Translations under genes and position numbers: made by a program
Part shown: one piece after another, positions 1 through 3,857 of the stretch
How positions within the stretch are numbered: the stretch's first letter is position 1
Layout of the letters: each line of letters begins with the position of its first letter
The notes under the pieces: generated by a model
Database searches by the model: none
Told to the model about the DNA's origin: nothing
Seen by the model: only the letters and a program-made list of their open reading frames with translations
DNA from: Arthrobacter sp.
GTDB taxonomy: Bacteria; Actinomycetota; Actinomycetes; Actinomycetales; Micrococcaceae
NCBI GenBank assembly: GCA_025464925.1
Contig: JAODMS010000259.1
Coordinates: forward strand, 1-8,744
Direction: 5' to 3'
Length of the DNA stretch: 8,744 bases

Positions 1-697
1 TTGATGTCGCCGAACCTGGAACAAACGGTGGCCCGTCGCGAGATTCATACATCCGAATACCACGCGGCGGGCATTCCATCCGCTTAACATCACGTGTGCT
101 GCTTGGCCGCGTGGCGACCACATCGCCCGCAACGGTGGAAACAGCAGCAAATCCGTCTCGTCTTCAACCAACACAACGCTCCGCCGGGGCAAACCAGACA
201 GGACGCGCCGAATTTGGCGTTTTTTTCTCTCGCTCCGGATCGGGTGCGAGAACGTAGCGTGGCCGCTTCCAAACATAGCCCAACTCATGCAGCCTGCGTC
301 GTATCGTATCCGACGAATACTGTTCCCCGGTGTTCTGTCGTAACTGGTTCTTCAATAGCGGGACAGTCCAATGCGTTGCGTAGTAGCCAAACCATTCCGG
401 AGACAGGATCAGCAGCGTCTGCAGTAAAACGTTGACTACTTCACCAGCCCGAGCCGGGCGTCCTGATCGGAGCGCATCGCTTAGTTCGCACCCATCTCCT
501 CCATGCTGGAAGCGAGTCATCCAGTTGTAGACGCTCTGGCAGCTCACGCCGAGTAATTCGGCAATCGCGCTTACCGACTTGCCTCGATCGAATTCCAGCA
601 CAGCGAGCAAGCGGCGGTATAGCCGCACATCATGCGTTTCTCGAAGTCTGGTTCGTATCTTCCGTCGCTGGCTTGCCGTCAGCTTCATCTTTCTCAT
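1..697 (-). pseudogene. IS630-family transposase, two frames, 3' end outside window
   Basis: This is a DDE transposase that would cut and join the ends of its own element. The start at 697 is chosen because GAGGAAG lies at 703-709 with suitable spacing; the open frame extends to 733 but has no better start there. In frame one, residues 41-62 form an HTH (SVSAIAELLGVSCQSVYNWM), followed by the family signature LGYVWKRPRYVLAPDPEREK near 139-158. The catalytic half continues in another frame: VLVEDETDLLLFPPLRAMW, with the first catalytic Asp at about 160-162, then GWNARRVVFGCMNLATGHRL up to the window edge. The frames separate at a run of seven A (T220-226). With six A the frame would be continuous through EKKRQIRRVLSG. 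Either one base was inserted and the gene is dead, or slippage at the run makes the full protein. Later DDE residues are outside the window. Confidence 0.8.
220..226 (-). other. A7 run where the transposase changes frame
   Basis: On the coding strand seven consecutive A follow the codons for EREKK. Loss of one A, or addition of two, restores the DDE frame. A simple -1 ribosomal shift would instead enter the frame reading NAKFGASCLVC, which carries no DDE motif. The run is therefore either an indel mutation or a transcriptional slippage site, but not a classical -1 frameshift site. Confidence 0.5.
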
Positions 698-734
698 GGC
701 GTCTTCCTCGCGTTCCATGAAAGCCCTGAGCAAA

Positions 735-1114
735 GTTTATTTCAAAAGACTTTTGCGTACCTGCTTAGGTAGGAACCGGGGCAAGGCCCGGGGCTCTCGC
801 TAAGGAAATGGCATTCATGACTGAAGCTTTGCAAAGATGGGCGCATTCAACATGGATTTGGCCGGCGCTTATGTCAAGTAAGGAGGATTAAAGCAAGGAC
901 GGACGGCTTGGGAAAGGAAAGGCGTTTATACTGGGGCTGGCCAACCGTCGGCGCCTGATTACCGCATTCCCCAAATCGGGGTGACTGCAACATCCCGCCT
1001 AAGCAAGGCGTTTCGCATTGCAACCGTCCTGGGTCTGGCTAGTCTTCCCTGTATCATAGGAATGATGCTGCAGGTCTTCCCCCAACAATAAAGCAGCTGG
1101 TTCCAACGGCTATC
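735..1114. other. Spacer with hairpins, weak small ORFs and an orphan ribosome binding site
   Basis: No recognisable gene lies here. CCGGG/CCCGG dyads follow the IS end at 776-795. A short frame, 817-891 (plus), would encode 24 residues starting MTEALQRW, with AAGGA at 802-806 ahead of it. It ends inside TAAGGAGGA (879-887), a near-perfect anti-16S match with no ATG, GTG or TTG at a usable distance. A second short frame, GTG 981 to stop 1089-1091, would give a 36-residue peptide with a hydrophobic core (IATVLGLASLPCIIGMML) but lacks a good ribosome site. CCCC-AAATC-GGGG (970-982) and CGCCT-AAGCA-AGGCG (about 998-1012) could form small hairpins. The stretch may be debris of a gene cluster broken by the IS. 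Confidence 0.4.
981..1091 (+). CDS. Possible 36-residue hydrophobic peptide (weak)
   Basis: The frame starts at GTG 981 and stops at TAA 1089-1091. The product would have a basic N-terminus (SRLSKAFR) followed by about 18 mostly hydrophobic residues, as in a single-pass small membrane protein. No Shine-Dalgarno is visible upstream, the sequence is not one I recognise, and the start lies in a small CCCC/GGGG hairpin. It could equally be a chance frame or the tail of a gene lost upstream. Confidence 0.12.
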   Translation: MTATSRLSKAFRIATVLGLASLPCIIGMMLQVFPQQ

Positions 1115-1144
1115 TTGGAAAATTCTCCGCGGTTTTTCTATACA
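1115..1144 (+). promoter_or_regulatory. Putative sigma-70 promoter of the universal stress gene
   Basis: TTGGAA (1115-1120) and TATACA (1139-1144) are separated by 18 bases. Each matches four of six consensus positions. Transcription would begin near 1151, leaving a leader of about 11 bases before ATG 1162. This supports 1162 over ATG 1144 as the start. I see no FNR/ANR-type TTGAT-N4-ATCAA box upstream. Confidence 0.4.
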
Positions 1145-1161
1145 TGAGAAATGAACAAACT

Positions 1162-2013
1162 ATGTCTTACAAAACAATCCTTGTGTATCTCGATGATGCA
1201 GCACACGTAGATGACCGTGTACGGTTGGCTGCTAATCTGGCTAAAACCTATGGCGCTCATCTTCTCGGAACTGCAATGACAGGTATTCCGAGCGGTATGG
1301 CAGCAACTTGGGCAAACGGAATCGGTGGAGACAAAGTGGCAACTTACCTTGGCACTGTTCATCGCACTGCTGCACGAACGCTGCATGACTTTAAGTTCAT
1401 AGCGCAAGAAATTGGTGTCGCCACGTTCGAGGGACAGCTGGTGGAAGATGTTGCGGAGGACGGCCTTAATCGATGGGTCTCTTACGCTGACCTAGTCATT
1501 GTGAGCCAATATAATCCGCAAGACCCTGTATCGTCACGCGTCGCAGATCTTGGCGAATATGTCGCCATGAGTAATGGTGTCCCTGTACTGGTCGTTCCAC
1601 ATGCGGGACAGTACAAAACCATAGGAGACCGTGTTTTGATTGGATGGAATGGCAGTGCCCAGGCTGTGCGCGCAGTACGTAGTGCGTTGCCTATTTTGCA
1701 GCGCGCAGCCAAAGTCGAGGTTGCCATTTTTAGCTCGAGCGGCGATGCAGAGTCAGACTTAATTTTTACCGAAGGCAAAATCATTGAGTTTCTTGCCCGG
1801 CATGGCGTCCGAGCCAGTGTCATTCGACGGCCGCGAAACGAGGAAAGCAATGTAGACGTTGGAGATCTTCTGTTGTCTATGGTTGCGGATGTTGATGCGA
1901 ATTTGCTGGTAATGGGGTGCTATGGTCACACCCGGTTCAAGGAAATCCTGCTCGGTGGCACTACACGAACCATCCTGCGATCCATGACCGTCCCAGTGCT
2001 AATGGCCCATTGA
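1162..2013 (+). CDS. Universal stress protein with two tandem USP domains
   Basis: This is a cytoplasmic 283-residue universal stress protein (UspA family) with two USP folds in tandem. Such proteins bind nucleotide and help cells survive starvation, oxidative or low-oxygen stress; the exact role here is unknown. The first domain runs from SYKTILVYLDDAAH to VPVLVVPHAG (about residues 1-148) and has no clear ATP-binding loop. The second runs from RVLIGWNGSAQAVRAV to VPVLMAH (about 157-283) and has the nucleotide loop GCYGHTRFKEILLGGTTR (about 252-269). That matches G-x2-G-x9-G, with an extra G before T. I chose ATG 1162 because MSYKTILV is the usual family N-terminus, the promoter-like sequence places the mRNA start after 1144, and GAGAAA precedes it. 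The gene stands alone and is visibly richer in A and T than the integrase and c-di-GMP genes, possibly reflecting separate acquisition. Confidence 0.9.
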   Translation: MSYKTILVYLDDAAHVDDRVRLAANLAKTYGAHLLGTAMTGIPSGMAATWANGIGGDKVATYLGTVHRTAARTLHDFKFIAQEIGVATFEGQLVEDVAEDGLNRWVSYADLVIVSQYNPQDPVSSRVADLGEYVAMSNGVPVLVVPHAGQYKTIGDRVLIGWNGSAQAVRAVRSALPILQRAAKVEVAIFSSSGDAESDLIFTEGKIIEFLARHGVRASVIRRPRNEESNVDVGDLLLSMVADVDANLLVMGCYGHTRFKEILLGGTTRTILRSMTVPVLMAH

Positions 2014-2102
2014 TATAGCCGCCATAACATTCGGAACGGTTGAGCGAGCAGCCCGTGAACAGGGCACACTGCTTGGAGTGGGTTCGTTGTCAGCATGCGC
2101 TA

Positions 2103-2617
2103 GGACTTGTCAAAAAACAAGATAGCGATTGGGCAGTGATTGGTGCACAATAAAGTTCATGTCGATGGTTTCGCTAAGGGGACTGCCATGACTCATTCGC
2201 CTGTACATCATTGCGAATGCCCGCTTTGCCAATCCGCAGAGCCGCATCCGGATCAAGCCTTTCATCATCACATGAACGTTTTTCTCAGCAGGCTCAATGA
2301 GCCACAACGGCGCTAGTTCGTCGCACTGGAAGCGATGCGGCTCGGCCATGGCGGGAAACATCTGCTGATGCAAATCACCGGCATGAGCCCGACCACCATT
2401 TTGCGTGGGCGTCATGAGCTCGAGGCAGATCTGGCCGACTGTCCCGAATTGCATATGCGTGCGCCGGGTGGAGGTCGCCCCGTGGCGGAAGAGCATGATC
2501 CCGAATTAGAACAAGCCTTAGAAACGGTACTGTCGGTCTGCCCGGCATGGAATTACACGATTAGCCCGCGCCCAAGAAGCCCAGAAGAAATCGAACAACT
2601 TATTTGTTGCTAAGTCC
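2103..2617. mobile_element. Internally deleted ISAzo13-like element with terminal inverted repeats
   Basis: The left end GGACTTGTCAAAAAACAAG (2103-2121) and the reverse complement of the right end, GGACTTAGCAACAAATAAG (2617-2599), match at 15 of 19 positions with the outer six identical. They enclose a transposase remnant (2188-2613) that keeps an N-terminal region and an apparent C-terminal tail. At 515 bases the element is much shorter than a full ISAzo13-family copy, so roughly a kilobase of the catalytic core seems to be missing. The flanking triplets CTA (left) and TTA (right) are similar but not an exact target duplication. It could be a non-autonomous, MITE-like derivative or simply a dead copy. 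Confidence 0.6.
2188..2613 (+). pseudogene. ISAzo13-family transposase remnant: amber stop and internal deletion
   Basis: The reading frame starts at ATG 2188 with AAGGGG (2176-2181) ahead. It opens with a Cys/His-rich stretch (HHCECPLCQSAEPHP) and then FLSRLNEPQRR, a TAG stop at 2314-2316, and FVALEAMRLGHGGKHLLMQI, TILRGRHELEADLAD and PGGGRPV. I recognise this as the N-terminal HTH region of ISAzo13-type transposases, in which Trp is expected where the amber codon stands (TGG to TAG). After LEQALETVLS the match breaks, and the frame ends with WNYTISPRP and a short tail, which resembles the WNYT-type C-terminal end of the family. The catalytic DDE core is absent. No active transposase can be made. 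The C-terminal assignment is from memory and less certain than the N-terminal one. Confidence 0.75.
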
Positions 2618-2726
2618 TTAGCTGCAAAGCAATGGCACATAAGCGCCTCATCATCGCTTGCCGCTCGGTTGGCACAACGTCTTCAAACAGCGCTTCCAAC
2701 TCGTTTCCCATAACGGCTCCAAACAT
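2610..2726 (-). CDS. Possible small ORF truncated by the IS end (weak)
   Basis: A 38-codon frame begins MFGAVMGNELEALFEDVVPT and continues to CAIALQLRT. Its composition is protein-like, with an amphipathic, helix-prone pattern, and I do not recognise it. The last codons and the TAG stop lie in the inverted repeat of the ISAzo13-like element, so any original gene was longer or different at its 3' end. Joining across the element would give QLSAC and a stop soon after. The frame is open upstream to about 2759 without a better start, and no strong ribosome site is present. It may be a fragment of an older gene. Confidence 0.2.
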   Translation of the reverse strand: MFGAVMGNELEALFEDVVPTERQAMMRRLCAIALQLRT

Positions 2727-2818
2727 AGTGCTCAGCCTTGGTAAGTTTAAGAGTTGAAATTACGACATGAAAGTTTCTCGCGCGGAAATATCATTCCGAC
2801 GATGATCCCTATTGAACG

Positions 2819-3157
2819 TTGCCCATGACTCGTATATGCCCACAAACGACCATGCTTCAGCTGAGCCTGGACTTGACCTCGCCTGTAGGCAAGACGACGC
2901 TACCCATACTTGCAGCTGCTGCCGAGATGGAGCGCGATCAACTGTTTGAGCTTACGCAAGCCGGCTTGGCCAGGACGAAAAAGGAAGGTAACACGCTGGA
3001 CCGTCCAACCAAGACCAGCAAGGTGCAGCGCAAGGAGATATCGGCGAAGCACCAGACCGGCACCATCATCAGCGAGATGGCCAGGCAGTATGGAGAGTCC
3101 CGCCTCGGCATTGCCCACATTGCGAAGCCGGCCTTACATCGGAGTTTAATTCAGTAA
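2819..3157 (+). pseudogene. Serine recombinase (resolvase/invertase) relic, C-terminal part only
   Basis: From ATG 2852 the frame reads LQLSLDLTSPVGKTTLPILA, then AAEMERDQLFELTQAGLART, the linker RPTKTSKVQRKEI and a C-terminal HTH, TGTIISEMARQYGESRLGIA. This is the long E helix and HTH_7 DNA-binding domain of Tn3-type resolvases and DNA invertases. The N-terminal catalytic domain, about the first 100 residues with the nucleophilic Ser and active-site Arg residues, is missing; I could not find it in any upstream frame. Substitutions at normally conserved places (ELTQ where ERTQ is usual, NTLDRP where KTLGRP is usual) point to decay. The frame opens at TTG 2819, but residues before 2852 are unrelated. 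Its tail overlaps the end of the convergent HTH gene by 7 bases. Confidence 0.75.
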
Positions 3158-3408
3158 AAAATAGGCCGGTGGTCACCCATCAGCGCACGTAATTCCTTAA
3201 TGCTGAAATTAGTTATTTCATGCATGCGGATCAGCAAGTTGGGCCCAACTACCATCTTGCGATGCCGGATTTTACTGATACTAGGCGGCGCAATTGCAAG
3301 CGCGCGCGCCAGCTGTGCATCGTTTTTAGCGTTGAGGTGTTTGGCGACCGTAGCCAACAGCGGGTTTGGATCGTAGGTAACGAGCTTGGCAAGGACGGGT
3401 TGCTTCAT
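3151..3408 (-). CDS. Small HTH DNA-binding protein (XRE/Cro-like)
   Basis: An 85-residue, probably cytoplasmic DNA-binding protein. Residues about 29-51 form an HTH (NDAQLARALAIAPPSISKIR) whose recognition helix ends in the basic SKIRHRK. It is followed by a helical C-terminal part containing LLIRMHEITNFSIKELRALM. The pattern, with DPNPLL before the HTH, resembles a conserved family of small Burkholderiales proteins related to Cro/CI and YdaS-type regulators; targets are not known to me. The start is supported by AGGAAG (3411-3416) close upstream. The gene reads in the same direction as the c-di-GMP gene, about 450 bases downstream of it, and has its own promoter-like region. It converges with the resolvase relic. 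No partner toxin gene is adjacent, so an antitoxin role is not supported. Autoregulation is an inference from the repeats at 3472-3534. Confidence 0.75.
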   Translation of the reverse strand: MKQPVLAKLVTYDPNPLLATVAKHLNAKNDAQLARALAIAPPSISKIRHRKMVVGPNLLIRMHEITNFSIKELRALMGDHRPIFY

Positions 3409-3471
3409 GACTTCCTATTGGTTCTATCGGCGGAACGCACAATGCCGCCCGCCGGCATACTGACACAGGTC

Positions 3472-3534
3472 GTCTTTATAGACAACAAATTGCATAAAAT
3501 GAACTATTTGGCGACAAATATTGTTTTTGTAGAC
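3472..3534 (-). promoter_or_regulatory. Promoter and operator-like repeats before the HTH gene
   Basis: On the minus strand TTCATT (3503-3498) and TATAAA (3480-3475) are separated by 17 bases, a reasonable -35/-10 pair; an alternative is TTGTCG (3517-3512) with a 17-base spacer and TGCAAT. Two 12-base direct repeats of the form GTYTTTRTAGAC (plus-strand reading) lie at 3472-3483 and 3523-3534. They match at 10 of 12 positions and start 51 bases apart. One covers the -10 and the other lies upstream of the -35. The dyad ACAA-ATA-TTGT (3514-3524) lies just beside the upstream copy. This is the layout expected of an autoregulated repressor, though binding is not shown. Confidence 0.4.
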
Positions 3535-3857
3535 GGAGGAATGTATCTAGACCCGATAATGCTGCAGCGGTGCGTCAGCTGCGGCCCTACAAAAGGTCAA
3601 TCCGTTTCGTGTAAGTTGATCAAGGGCCGGGATTAGCGCCGGCCGCCGCACCTTTGGGTGTTGTGCCGCCAAGACAGGTGGCCGCAAGAGGGTTTGCAAC
3701 GCCTGCGGAAGGTAGAGGCTTTGCCACAGGGGCGAATCGCTGGGGGATGGTTTGATTACCTGGGCGATGAGCGCGCGTGTTGCCCGGACTTTCCCTTGTG
3801 TGAAGAAATGTCTTACGGGACAAGAGGATGGTCCGCGCTGGAACGTCTGAAGGTTCT
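3535..3857. other. Gene-poor spacer downstream of the c-di-GMP gene
   Basis: I find no convincing gene on either strand. The dyad GGCCGG-N8-CCGGCC (3625-3644) could end transcription from the c-di-GMP gene, but no T run follows on the minus strand. At 3687-3740 a 27-base unit is imperfectly doubled: both copies begin AGAGG-TTTGC-AC-like (12 of the first 14 bases match), and the rest diverges. The high-GC, low-complexity character explains the open frames seen here in several phases. It could be a dispersed intergenic repeat of the host genome. Confidence 0.35.
3625..3644 (-). terminator. GC-rich hairpin, possible terminator (weak)
   Basis: A perfect 6-bp stem, GGCCGG/CCGGCC, with an 8-base loop lies about 215 bases downstream of the c-di-GMP gene stop. 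The downstream minus-strand sequence CTTGATCAACTT is not a clean U tract, so intrinsic termination is uncertain. Confidence 0.25.

Larger units (their letters stand above)
1..771 (-). mobile_element. IS630-family insertion sequence, partial (runs off left edge)
   Basis: The element is identified by the IS630-type transposase it carries, read leftward from 697 and still open at base 1, so its distal end lies outside the window. Its promoter-side end should lie just right of the gene. Two short dyads sit there: CAAAAG-A-CTTTTG at 743-755 and TACCT-GCTT-AGGTA at 758-771. I use 771 as a provisional boundary. IS630 elements normally insert at TA and duplicate it, but the far end is not visible, so neither the terminal inverted repeat nor the target duplication can be confirmed. 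Confidence 0.6.

Noticed and set aside
90..272. Minus-strand -1 frame after the A7 run in the IS630 transposase
   Set aside because: It encodes no DDE motif and ends soon; the catalytic sequence is in the other frame.
2040..2153. Plus-strand TTG frame after the stress protein gene
   Set aside because: It runs from flanking DNA into the inverted repeat of the ISAzo13-like element and stops there, so its end is not native; no good ribosome site.
2110..2496. Minus-strand open frame of 128 codons
   Set aside because: It is antisense to the recognisable ISAzo13 transposase remnant.
3220..3636. Plus-strand open frame of 138 codons
   Set aside because: Its first half is antisense to the HTH gene and its second half crosses that gene's promoter region; no ribosome site or recognisable motif.
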